This document shows, one piece after another, positions 11,418 through 22,479 of a stretch of 64,000 nucleotides of DNA; the stretch's first letter is position 1; each line of letters starts with the position of its first letter. Source of the DNA: Lantana camara. Its lineage: Eukaryota; Streptophyta; Magnoliopsida; Lamiales; Verbenaceae. Location of the stretch: positions 20,791,001-20,855,000 of the forward strand of contig CM074856.1 in assembly GCA_037501455.1 (NCBI GenBank), in the 5' to 3' direction. Position numbers and translations under genes: made by a program. Below the pieces are notes generated by a model. That model made no database searches. It worked only from the letters and a program-made list of their open reading frames with translations, and was not told the origin of the DNA.

Positions 11418-12771
11418 ATGAGACCTCAAGGAGGAGACAGAAATTCCTCTAATAGAGGAAGATGAGGAAGAATTATTGCTCAATTTGGCAACCAGAAGCT
11501 AATAGCTGAGAATATTGCAAATATCTCATAATCGTCCTCAAGTAATACACCTAAGGAGGATCCTTTATACAAGGAATTTTTGGAGTTTAAAGCCAAGCAG
11601 GAAAGTAATACTCAAAGTGCTCCATCCTATGCTAATATAGTAGGGGATGAAGAAATTGAGTCAGTTGATTTGCTTTATGTGCAAAATCCCCATAAAGAGT
11701 TAATACTGCTCTTAGAAGATAAAGATCTGAGATGGAAAGATAATATCTGGCATCTCATGTAAAGGTATTTAGATACCGCATCTTTTACTGCTGGTTCATA
11801 TAAACAGCGAACTCATTTTGAGAATATACTCAAAGTGACAGGATCCTGCGAATTTGATCACTTTTTTGCAGGAAGACAAACTAAAGTTTATAGCTTTAGT
11901 AAAGTTATTATTAAGCAAATTATATCTGCTGAAGAATGGGGAATAAGTACACTCAGAGAAAGAGAATATAGTCTCCAGAATTCCTAAGTAAAAATAAAGT
12001 TTAATTATTGGGATTATATTGAAGCCTTTAATAAAGCTTTTCTTTATCAAAATGAGCTTCATAAGCATTCATGGTTTTTTAAAATCTGTCCAAATGTTTA
12101 TAATAAGGACATTCCAAATTGGCTATACCAATGGTGGCTCAGTTTTGGTCCTTCAGCAAAAATTTTGCCAAGTACTTTTCAGGAATTATATTCTCAATGG
12201 GTGGATATTTCGCCAACCATTATCGAAGCACAAAATAATGGAAAATGGATAGAAGGAATGCCTTCTTTACATTTTTTTCACAGAATTTGGAATTCCATGC
12301 ATCTGGAAATGGGAACCAGAGTTGGGGGAAACTCAACAAAAGGTACCATGTATCTATAGGACTTTTTATACAAAGTTCTAGAGAAAAATGATGCAAATTA
12401 ATAAAGAAGGAAATATTGAAGGACAAGAGACTATTGATAATATCAAAAAGAAGATTGATGAATATACAAGTCTGGAAGAACAGAATAAATCTCCAAGTCC
12501 CTTTGAATATATTTCAAAGAAATTATATTTCTAGAAAGGACAAGTGTCTGATGAAGAAAAGGTAGCTTCTTATCTAAAGGAAGTGAAGAAGGATTTAATG
12601 AAAAATCTCAATCAAGATTCACAATCGAGTGTTTCAATGGATACATTATCCAAGGAAGATTATTGCCCAGCTGGGGAAGCACAAAATCCTTATGAAGGAA
12701 TATTTGAAAATATTGATCAAGTTATTCAAAAATATTTGAATAAAGAAGGAAAAGCCAAGATGGGGTCCTAA
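11418..12771 (+). pseudogene. Viral 3' ORF 5, transactivator position, heavily broken
   Basis: ATG at 11418 follows TTGATTTTACAGG. One frame can be followed to TAG at 12357-12359 through internal stops TGA 11463-11465, TAA 11529-11531, TAA 11760-11762 and TAA 11985-11987. A second frame, open from ATG 12391 with TAG 12532-12534, continues to the final stop at 12769-12771, so a frameshift lies between about 12360 and 12391. The middle is aromatic-rich (WLYQWWLSFGP near 12120); the end is acidic and helical. Position and size fit the inclusion-body/transactivator protein of caulimovirids, which allows reinitiation on polycistronic RNA. Function is inferred from position only. Confidence 0.6.
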
Positions 12772-13247
12772 AAGGATAATACCACCAACTACTCTATTAA
12801 TTGTTCCTATTTACTTTTGTTAGGAATCTTGTACTTTAATAAAAAGTACCCATAGTTTTGGCTGCTGTTTTCATAAAACTGTATAAGTACTCATCAATAA
12901 TAGAGCAAATAGGTTAGATTAGATTTCAATTCCGGATTTCAAATCCGCTTTTTTGTCTATTTATTTGTTTGCTCAGCCTTGTTCTGGGGGAGGGCGAAAA
13001 AAAAAAACGAAGCTTGTATTTTATATTCAGTTTGTAGACACTTTTCATATTGAGAAAAATTTTGCAAGTATGCAAGCCTGGTGTCCAACAAATAAGTAAG
13101 TTGTTTTATTTTCCAGTTTTATATTCTTCATATTTTATTTGTAATTTTGCCGCCTAATATGGCCGGCTAAATTTCATTGTGTTGAATAATATCATGTTAC
13201 TAAAAAATGTTACTAAAATCAATGGTCATGGCGGGATTTTCCTTAAA

Positions 13248-13279
<32 letters not shown>

Positions 13280-13468
13280 TTAAATTTGTATTAAAATTTT
13301 TTATTTCTGGGATGATTAGAGTTAAAATAAGCAGGGATCATGTTTAATACCGAAGTCTGGATTCGCCCATTCTGTTGCCATGATACAGGCGTTTATAGGG
13401 CTTGCCTCCATGACTGGTTAAGAACTAAATCTCTAGCCTGTTTTAATTTTATAAAATAACCCATGTAA
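12772..13468 (+). promoter_or_regulatory. Viral intergenic region with a purine tract
   Basis: No ORF is supported. In caulimovirids this interval holds the pregenomic promoter and polyadenylation signal. Visible candidates are AATAAA at about 12838, a TATAAG near 12881 and a purine-rich tract at 12986-13012 (GGGGGAGGGCG followed by an A run), which could prime plus-strand synthesis. An (AAT)n microsatellite lies at 13248-13277. I cannot fix a transcription start. Confidence 0.5.
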
Positions 13469-13566
13469 AGTATAAAAGTTTTTGATTTGGTCTTACCAAA
13501 TGATTTACTTTTTGTTTTGATTTAATTTTTTTATATTTCTGCCTTAATAAAAGATCCCCAGAAATG
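13469..13566 (+). repeat. Viral terminal redundancy, right copy
   Basis: Counterpart of 3318-3415, with about three differences. It ends at AGAAATG, where the viral sequence meets host DNA with at most a base or two of shared sequence. Confidence 0.85.
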
Positions 13567-13567
13567 T

Positions 13568-13878
13568 ATAATTTTGTCGGAACTCTACCCAAAATGACTT
13601 TATTTATAATTTTTTGAATTTAGAATGATAAATTATATAATATTTTTATTTATATGAATTGTAATTATTCAGTTTTAAAAAGAATGTAGAGGTAAAAACC
13701 CCTATCAGTATTCTATCATTTAATTCATATCTGAAACGAAAAAAGTATAGAGTAGACAAACAAATAAGATAGGCCGATGTAACCCTAATTTATGAAGTTC
13801 ACCATTTGACCTAGTTTCAACTCTACTAGTCTACTTAGAAAACAAAATGGTGAAAGAGTTTATATTCTCTTTTGACCG
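13568..13878. repeat. 311-bp host direct repeat, right flank of the virus
   Basis: Counterpart of 3002-3312. Beyond 13878 the host sequence continues without a break into DNA that is also found near 17356-17470, so this right copy is the one in natural continuity with its downstream flank. Confidence 0.85.
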
Positions 13879-16800
13879 TACGATTGTGTAACATATGCCC
13901 CAGTCCAAATATTCTTTTATTGACCAAAAATATATATAAATAAATGATTGCATTACCACTACCCAACACTATCCACAAAATTTAATCTATAAATAAATGA
14001 ATGCAAATTCAGCCGTATTCAAACTTAAAAACTTGCTTTGGAGAATGAATCAATTAACCATTTGAACCAATCTTTGTTAGTTTAGTTTATCGATAAATGA
14101 ACGCAAGTTCAACATGCAGTATTTTGGTCTAGACCATTTATTGCTCGGAAGAAAAAATCAAAAAATTAACTTATACTTTTCGTTATGATGTACGGATATA
14201 AACATAACAATACAAATTCGTCACGATACGAAATATAAAATTAAAGGATGAATTTCAATTTTGATAATAAAATTAATATTATATTAAATCTAAATTGATA
14301 ATAAAATATAGAAATAAATATGAATTTTTCCCACATACTCCGTTCAAGTCCTCCAAGATACAAAATGTGAAAAGACAAATTCCAATATAAGATATCTTCT
14401 AAGTAGTAAGTTCTAATATTCTGAGAGTTCCAGTATTTCCAAGTCTTATAATTTATAAGATATTAAAGACTTCTTTAAATATAATTAAATTCTTTAATAT
14501 AAGATTTTGAAGAATATTCTTGAGTTCGACAATTTGTTGTTAAATACAACATTTAAATTTAAAAGCGGAACACGTTTTTCCAAAATAAATAATGTGGAGT
14601 AAAAGATCTTTCCATTTTAACTGTGTCTCATTCACTTTCTTAAATAATATTGTCATTACTCGTGTGACACAATATGAAAAATTGAGACAATATATATATA
14701 CATATATTTTTTTGGTGGGAATATATATATACATATATGAAAAGACATATTCAAGCTATACACTTTCATACATACAACTTGAGTTAGAGGGACTATAATG
14801 TGGCTAGGTTATTTCTTATGATGCACGAATATGCACATGTCGATATAGAAAAATAAGATACGAATATAATGATATAATTTTATTTTTTTTTTGAACTTTT
14901 CATGTAGAAAGTGCCGGATACTGTGTCCGACATGATAAGGTACAATAAAATGATATTTTTAGAATTATCGATATATTAAAACTTACTTCTATGAATTTAA
15001 GACTTTAAAGTGTTCATGTCTAAAAGATTATAAGATATTAAAGACTATTTTAAATATAAGTTCTTATGTTGCTCAAATGAAATAAATTTTATTTGATTAA
15101 GATATTGAAAATTTTAATAAACTTAATTAGTTCATTTTACTTTCTCTTTTTCCCATTTTACAAATTTTATATGCAGCTCAAAATCTCATCGAAGTTCTTC
15201 CTATATGACATAAACTCTCCGATCAGTTTGATGGTTTATTATTTATGTCTAGACATATTAGAATTTAATTAACCATCATAAAAATAAAAATACTGAAAAT
15301 ATATGATAATTATATATTAATTTTTTTTCCAAAAAAAAAAATGAATTGTTACAGGTTTACGACGATTATAATTAGAGGGCAATTCTACCTCGAACTTAGT
15401 TCAATTAAATTATTATAACGAGAATGAGAGTATATTTTTACACTTATCGTGTGATTGATGAAAATTGTAAAAAGAATAATCAATCAAATAGCAGACTTAA
15501 TACACTTGTCTTATAATTGATGACAATTGATTGAGTTCGTGTTCCGAGTTGAATTTTCAATATTTAAACACAAATTTATAGGTGGTCCGTTAAAAGGATA
15601 CCTTACTTTAATTTTACTTATACTTAGTTGAAACTTGACAATTTATTGGAGTCTAACTTTCTTCGTCACATATATCTATCCAACAAAAGAATAAAGTCAC
15701 ATGAAAAAGGAGTGGTAAAAGAATGAACAAAAAGATAAGTCATAAGACAAGCATTAGAACCTTTCAAAAAAAAAAAAAAAGACAAGCATTAGAAAATCTA
15801 TATTTCCTTCGAGTGTTTGCATAGATTAGCTTATAATATAATTATCAAAATAAAGATTAGCACCTACTATATTATAAGAGGCCATAGTATTTTTATCTAA
15901 GAATTATACCTTGTTTCGTCCCCACGGGCATCAATTCCATCACTTTCCTTATTATACTTTAGCATGCTAATCAATTATCTCACTTTCTACTTTCTTTTTT
16001 CTCCTCAAAGTGCATAAACTTCAGAAAACTTTTGTAAATAAATAAAAGTTATTAAATGCGATATGAGAAATTTTCGACTTTTTTTTAAAAAATATCTAAC
16101 TGTCATTTTTCGTTTATCTTTCTTTTTACTCACCACTTTTACTGTTTTAAAGCTTCGTTTATTTGAAACTCTAATTTTTATTTCAACTTCTCCAAACATA
16201 GTAGAGTTTGTAAACATTTTTCCATTTTTGTTGGCTCACGGTCTATCTAATAGACATAATTGACTAAAACTCATATAGTCATATAATATGAATTTATATA
16301 GTATTCTGATAGTTGAATGGTAAAATGTATTGAATAGTAGAGTCATATAAATTGAAACTCCAATGATTTAGAAAAATAATGCATATTATAAAATAGAGAA
16401 AATTATATTTTTAGTCCCATAATTTATAGTTAAAATCTTTTTTAATTTCGTATGATTTTTTGTAATCGTGGTCCGTGAACGTTTGAATTTTGACCAAATT
16501 AGTCCCAAACTCAAAAATAAATGCACTTTGATTCCAGACAGAGTTAATATCCGTGAGTGGATCATTTCGATGGTTAATACATATTAAATAATTTATATAA
16601 AACAAAAATTAAAGTTAAAAAAAGGAACAACACCCTTCACCACCACCGCCACCACCATTTTATAATTTATATTTATATTAATTTATTCTTCATTAATATA
16701 CTTATTTATTTAAAATATAATATTTATGGATGGATAATAATATAAAAAAATAATTTATTAACTAGGTTATTCTATATGGATTTTTAATATTTTTTTGATT

Positions 16801-17480
16801 TATTTTAATATAATATATATAATTAAAATAAATAAAAATTTATATTCTTTTGATTTAATTTTTGATCCACTAATAGATGTTAATTCCGTTTGGGGCCAAA
16901 AGTACATTATTTTAAGTTTGAGATTAATTTGGTCAAAATTTAAACGTTCGGAACTATAAAAAATTGTACGGGACTAAAAGAATTTTAGCTATAAATTATG
17001 GGACCAAATATATAATTTTCTCTATAAAATAATTATACTTAAGTCATGGATTGAAAATATTAAATAATTTAATTTATTTTCATTATTTGGAGGAAAGAAA
17101 TATCATTGTTTGAGTCCAGCAATAAGTAAAAGTTTTTTTAAGAGATCTTTTTAAATAGGTTTTGATTTCCTAATCTTTTAAGGGATTAAATAAAATTCAC
17201 CATTTGTAATTTAAAGAGTCGCCCCGTAAACTAAGCTATTAAATATATAGACAAACAAATTGAAATAAGATAGACCCTTGTGGCCCTATTTAATAAAGTT
17301 CACCATCGTCTACTAAAAAAACAAAATGAGAGAAGAGATTATATTCTCTCTTGACCGTACCATTGTGTAACATCTGCCACGTATAAATATTCCTTCGACC
17401 CAAAATATATAAATAAATGACCGGATAACCAAACAATATCCACAATATTTTATAAATAAATAGTTTCTGATTATTCTTTT
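13879..17480. repeat. End of left unit and right copy of the tandem duplication
   Basis: 13879-14340 completes the left unit; about 14340-17480 is the second unit, including a diverged version of the 311-bp repeat near 17230-17356. No gene is supported; short open frames at 14540-14798 and 16005-16605 fall in low-complexity or MITE sequence. A degraded relative of the (GACAC)n element may lie at about 14817-14970. Confidence 0.6.
16395..17023. mobile_element. 629-bp MITE with ~170-bp terminal inverted repeats
   Basis: The first about 170 bases, starting AGAGAAAATTATAT, pair with the reverse complement of the last about 165 bases with moderate mismatch. The element is flanked by the perfect 7-bp direct repeat ATAAAAT (16388-16394 and 17024-17030). 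There is no coding capacity; the interior is AT-rich with a short CCACCACCGCC stretch. Long inverted repeats and a 7-9-bp duplication suggest a non-autonomous Mutator-like or related element. It sits in the right duplication unit only. Confidence 0.8.
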
Positions 17481-17670
17481 TCTTTGTCTGATTTAAAAAT
17501 AAGAAAAAATTGTCACAAACTTGTATTTTTCCATTTTATAAGCCCTAATATTTTCTCCTTTTTATGCTAAATGTGGATTTTGAAACTGACATTCATAATT
17601 CAACTTCGTATTTAACTTTTTGGATATTTAATTAAATAAAATAGCTTTTGAATAAAACATGGTCTTTTAA

Positions 17671-17871
17671 AAACTATGATGCACGGATACGGACACGGCG
17701 ATACGGACACGACACGACACGACACGAATATGACGACACGGATTTTTTTTAAAATTTCACACGTAAGGAGTGTCGGACACGACATGACACGATACGACAC
17801 GACACGATACGACACGACACGACACGATACGACAAAATGATATTTTTAAAAGTGTCCGTGCATCATAGTTT
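17671..17871. mobile_element. Small inverted-repeat element with (GACAC)n core
   Basis: The ends are perfect 17-bp inverted repeats (AAACTATGATGCACGGA at 17671-17687, complement at 17855-17871). The interior has two blocks of GACAC/GATAC pentamers separated by an AT-rich stretch. This looks like a short foldback element or MITE whose core became a pentamer microsatellite. No target duplication is obvious. Confidence 0.6.
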
Positions 17872-19090
17872 AAAAATGAAGCTCTTCCGCTCCAACTAGC
17901 ACTCTAAAGTCAGGGTTGGGCAAAGCATTTATTAATCGTCACGTTCTTCGTAATTCAATTTGGACACTATATTCTTAATCCGATTTTGATGTTCAAAGTT
18001 GGGTGTTAATGACAATAAAAGGTTATTAGAGATTTTGTTGACCTCACAAGTTAATTAAGGAAATAAATTTCATTTAAACTACTTTTACGATATTAAGACC
18101 GAAGGTTTAATTTCTCATATTTGATGCTTAATTAAATGTGAAATCAACAAATGTCATACTAGATTATTTTCTTTTAATTTTTAAGAAAATTTCATTACTC
18201 AATCATATTAAAAAAGTAAAGTGCCAAAAGAATAAAATTGAAATTAACGCATACTGAAATTATATTCCTATTTTCCCATCGAATAAGTGAGTACTCTCTC
18301 AAGATCACAACAGGCAGAATAAAAAGGATAGCAAAAAAGATATAAATTTTCAAAAACTCACATATAAAAGATATAAACTTTCAAAACGGACACTCATAGT
18401 ATTGTAGGCTAGATAAAGAGTAAATAAATAAATAAAAATAGAAAACTCAGATAGGAGAAACATTTTGCAAGAAGTTTGTTTGTGATAAAAAATCTGTCTA
18501 TAAGTAATACTTTAATTTCTCGTAAAATATTGGCATGTCCATAAGATTAATTTTTTTGATATATTTTAACATCAACTTGAGTTGGATAATAACCATTAAA
18601 ATATAAATTTTTTTTGGTTATCTACATTAATAGTAGTTGCATATCACGCCTATTTTGCCAAAAAAAAAAAAAAAAAGACATGCTCAGATTCAAAATTCCT
18701 TGTCAAATCGCTAAATCACGCAACTGCATTTTTAGGGATTTATACACGAAATATCTGATTAGAATAATACAATGCCAAATCGTTAAATTAACTTGGTGTT
18801 TGTAAGACCCCATGAATGATCCTTTAAATATGCGTTAAAATTTCTTCAAGAAACGACCAAGGATCCATGGAAAATCTAGTTAACGGTTTAGATTGAAGGC
18901 GTAGGGTAACCCCATGGTCCGCATAACACCGAATAACAGCACAATTACTTATTTACCTTTTTTTTTTTTAATTTTATCCATTGTTAGTTACATTATAAGG
19001 CCCGAAATTACCGAAGCCTTGGGATTATTTTGTCTTCCCCATCTTCAATGCAGCGAAAGACACAAAGCCGAATAATACTCTCAAAATTGC
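17872..19090. other. AT-rich non-coding DNA upstream of the kinase gene
   Basis: No gene is supported. The last about 100 bases probably contain the 5' leader and core promoter of the kinase gene, but no unambiguous TATA box is seen. Confidence 0.5.
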
Positions 19091-19097
19091 TTTGCTT

Positions 19098-19098
<1 letters not shown>

Positions 19099-19129
<31 letters not shown>
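19099..19129 (+). repeat. (GA)n tract in the kinase gene 5' leader
   Basis: About 15 GA dinucleotides lie some 45 bases before the start codon. GA/CT tracts are common in plant 5' untranslated regions and can act as GAGA-type elements. Length is likely polymorphic. Confidence 0.8.
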
Positions 19130-19131
<2 letters not shown>

Positions 19132-19174
19132 ATAAAGCGCCGCCTTCGTCTGCTTGAGCTGTCTGCTATCGAGA

Positions 19175-22100
19175 ATGAGGCTGGTGGCGGGGGCGGAATG
19201 TGATGGTGGCGCCGCCACCGAAGACGGAGGTGTCGTGGTGGTGGGAGTGAAACTGGACGCGCGGAGCAACGAGTTGCTGACGTGGGCGTTGGTGAAGGTT
19301 GCGCGGCCCGGTGATCGGGTCATTGCTCTTCACGTCGTCGATCCCAGTGCTGGTGAGGATTTTTGCCTAGTGGAGTACGCGCACTGTGTGTGTTTAGTTG
19401 TTTCCCTCGTTTTTCTGCGTGGTTCTATTGTGGAATTGTGCTTTTTCTGAAGTTTATTGTGTCTGAGATTTTGTGAGTTTAGTTGAATTTGAGTTGGTTT
19501 TCTATATGGTTATGTCATGTGTAGATATTTTGTTACTCGGTTTGGTTTCTGATTGTTTTATTCTTTTCTATTGGGGTTTAATTTGTGCGTGGAGAAGATA
19601 AATCGCTTCTGCTTTCGCTCGTGAAGGCTTTCGATTCAGTGCTGGGTGATTATGAGGGTGTGTGTAACCTAAAGCAGGTATTTCTGATATTCTCCTATAC
19701 TCCTCAAGTCCTCGCACAATATGGTTTTGCTCTTGCAATGCAATTGATTTTTAGGATGTTTCAAGAGTCTGGAAAATTGAGGGAAAAGTTTTAGTTATAC
19801 TCTCTCTGTTTTAACTGTTTCTCTGCCTCACAGTCTCAGTTCCAGAACTTTCTTTGATCTTGACTACTTCCATTTTTAAAAGCCTAGAAATGATGCTTTT
19901 TGATAGTTTCAGCCATTTGTGGGGCTTGTCCTTACTGGTTCTTCTTTGTTTGTCTTTTTTCTGTTTCTGTGTGTCACTGTGGGTGACAGAGGTTGGTAGT
20001 AGTAATTTAATGTTTGGCTCTCCAAATAATTGCAATTTCTTATATTTCAAGAGGCCTAAAATTTCCAACATGCATGTACATCTTTAGGGGTTAGGTTTGA
20101 TCTTGTCCTTGCTCTGAAGGCATTACAAATTCATTATTATAGTCCCATATTCCTTCTAAATTATATATGCCCACTAAAGTATACAAAATTGCGTAGGTGG
20201 ATCTACATCTAAAGGTTTGTAGAGGGTCGCCAACTCAGAAACTCCTATCCGTGGAGGCAAAATCGTATGGTGCCAAAAGTGTGATAATCGGTGCTTCAAA
20301 GGTTCATCGCACAATCCGATCAAGGATCTCTGTTGCGAAGTATTGTGCCAAGAATCTCCCAAAGACCATTTCAGTAATATGTGTTCAAAATGGTAAAATC
20401 GTGTTCCAAAGAGCACCAACTGCTGCAGCTGACCCTGGAAGTCTCGATGCATTAGAGTCAGGATTCAAAAGGGGAAAATCTTTCTCCAAAAGCCCTTTGA
20501 GCCTACCACCACAGATAGATTTAGAGTCGTCAAAAAGTGTGAGTGACAGCATCTCAAAGGCTCTGGTACCAATTAAACCCCAAGGAATTCCTGAAGCTAA
20601 ATTTAGATGGACACTACTTCGCAGGGTATTTTTGCATGGTAGAAGAGTATCTGATGCTTCTTCTGCTAAGAAGTCATCAGTAGTGCAATGGTTATTGAAG
20701 GTACCAAATGCTTTTGCGTCTACTCATCCTGATCAGAAACAGATTTGTCCGTCCAGTGGGGATGACTGTTGTTTAGGTTTGGATGAAGAAAAGGGTGCTA
20801 TTGTCCCTTGTTCATCTGATACTAACTCCGATACCTATTCTAACAAGATTCTCGTGGATGTACTTAAAGATTTTGGAGAGAAGTACTCAACAATATGCAG
20901 ATTGTTTAGCTACGAGGAACTCCTGTTAGCAACAAATAAATTTACACCTGGTTTGGCCTCTAAATTCTGCTTTATTGTATTAGCTCTCAGCCTCTCACTC
21001 AGTTTTAGAGGTTTCCTTATCTACTTTTTTAACTTTTCTTTCAGAAAATTTGATTGGGAAAGGGGGAAGCAGCCGGGTCTACAGAGGCTGCCTCCCAGAA
21101 AACAGGGAGATAGCTGTGAAACTTTTAAAGCCATCAGAGGATGTATTGAAACATTTCGTCTCTGAGATTGAAATCATAACGTCTTTGCATCAAAAAAACA
21201 TAATATCTTTAGTTGGCTTCTGTATCGAGGAAGACCAGCTACTTTTGGTTTATAATCTTTTACCCAGAGGATGCTTGGAAGAGAATCTTCACGGTATGTT
21301 CATAATATTCCACCCTTATTTCGATGTGGATACACTTTCATTATAGTATAACCCACTTAATTTTGGTAACCTTGTTTAGGTAATGCAAAATCTGGATATT
21401 TATTTGGTTGGGAAGAGAGGTATAAGGTTGCCCTGGGAGTTGCTGAGGCTCTGGACTGTTTACATAATGCATCTGAGCCAATTATTCATAGAGATGTAAA
21501 ATCATCAAATATCCTTCTTTCAGATAATTTTGAGCCACAGGTGAGATGTTTTACTGCTTCAGCATTTTCTTCTTTCCAATCCATTTTATTTGCTTCATTT
21601 AATACTCGTTTTGGCCTTACAGCTGTCGGATTTTGGACTGTCTACCTGGGCTTCAGCCTGTTCACATCATATTGACACCTCTGATGTTGCTGGGACATTT
21701 GGGTGAGTTCTATATCCTCAAGTGTTATATTTAGTCATGGCTATATTGCTAGGTAACATTTTAGTTTCATGACAGCTACTTGGCTCCGGAGTATTTTATG
21801 CACGGGAAGCTCCATGCAAAAATTGATGTCTATGCATTTGGGGTTGTACTCCTGGAACTTTTGTCTGGTAGAAAGCCAATTGACAGTGGACATCCAAAGG
21901 GCCAAGAAAGCTTAGTAATGTGGGTTAGTATCTAAAACCCCTTGGGCACTGTTTCTGTATATATTTGCATTCCTTGGCTATAATTGTTGAATATTTACAG
22001 GCGAAACACGTCTTAAAGGATGGGAAAATATCAGAATTGCAAGACTCCAACATCGTTAATGCTTACGACCCTGATCAGTTTGAGAGAATGGTCTTAGCTG

Positions 22101-22479
22101 CAACCCTTTGTGTTAGGCTCGCACCTCAATCACGACCCGAGATTAGAGATGTAAGCAACTCTCATAACCTTAAGCCAGCCCAAATTCATAAACGCGCCAC
22201 TTATTTGACTGTAATATTTTTGGCTTACACCAGATCCTCAAACTCCTTCAAGGAGATCCGGAAGTTATCAAGTGGGCGAGGGAGGAAACTAATTCTTCAG
22301 AAAACACAAACGATATCAATGGAGAACAATGTGCAACAAATATCCAGTCCTTCATTAATCTTGCTCTGCTTAATTGCGAAGATGATGCCACTTCGGTTAG
22401 CAGCAGTGAACAGAACATCTCAGTGGAGGACTACTTGAGGGGTAGATGGAGCCGTTCCTCGAGCTTCGATGAAAAGTAG
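19175..22479 (+). CDS. USP-domain protein kinase (receptor-like cytoplasmic type)
   Basis: Nine exons join in frame: 19175-19352, 19595-19677, 20197-20950, 21045-21293, 21380-21540, 21623-21702, 21776-21923, 22001-22150 and 22234-22479. They total 2049 bases, 682 codons plus TAG, and every intron is GT-AG. Residues about 18-150 form an adenine-nucleotide-binding universal stress protein fold ([27 protein letters not shown]). A Ser-rich linker precedes the kinase domain from about 340. Key residues are the loop [11 protein letters not shown] at 343-353, Lys364, Glu379, HRD 458-460, DFG 478-480 and APE 505-507. All catalytic residues are present, so it should be an active RD-type Ser/Thr kinase. 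No signal peptide or membrane span is visible, so a cytoplasmic location is inferred. Arabidopsis has such kinases with an adenine nucleotide alpha hydrolase-like domain; substrates are not inferable. The gene looks intact and is the only ordinary host gene in the window. Confidence 0.93.

Larger units (their letters stand above)
3313..13567 (+). mobile_element. Endogenous pararetrovirus (Caulimoviridae-type), one full genome
   Basis: The insert carries, in order, a tRNA-Met primer site, a 30K-type movement protein, a capsid region ending in a CCHC knuckle, an aspartic protease, a reverse transcriptase/RNase H, three small 3' ORFs and an intergenic region. There is no integrase. The terminal 98 bp are repeated at both ends, so slightly more than one circular genome is present. 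Distance between the repeats (10151 bp) minus the later solo LTR with one target duplication (1953 bp) gives a unit of about 8.2 kb, within the family's range. The genus is not assigned. Many nonsense codons and one frameshift show a decayed copy. Integration was probably by end-joining or repair synthesis of a linear or gapped genome. Confidence 0.92.

Noticed and set aside
17612..17815. Minus-strand frame rich in Val, Ser and Arg
   Set aside because: A product of the GACAC pentamer repeat, with no gene features.
19154..19450. Longer first-exon frame starting at 19154 and running to 19450
   Set aside because: The first codon there is TTG and the frame reads through a good donor site at 19353; ATG 19175 and the spliced model give an exact fit.
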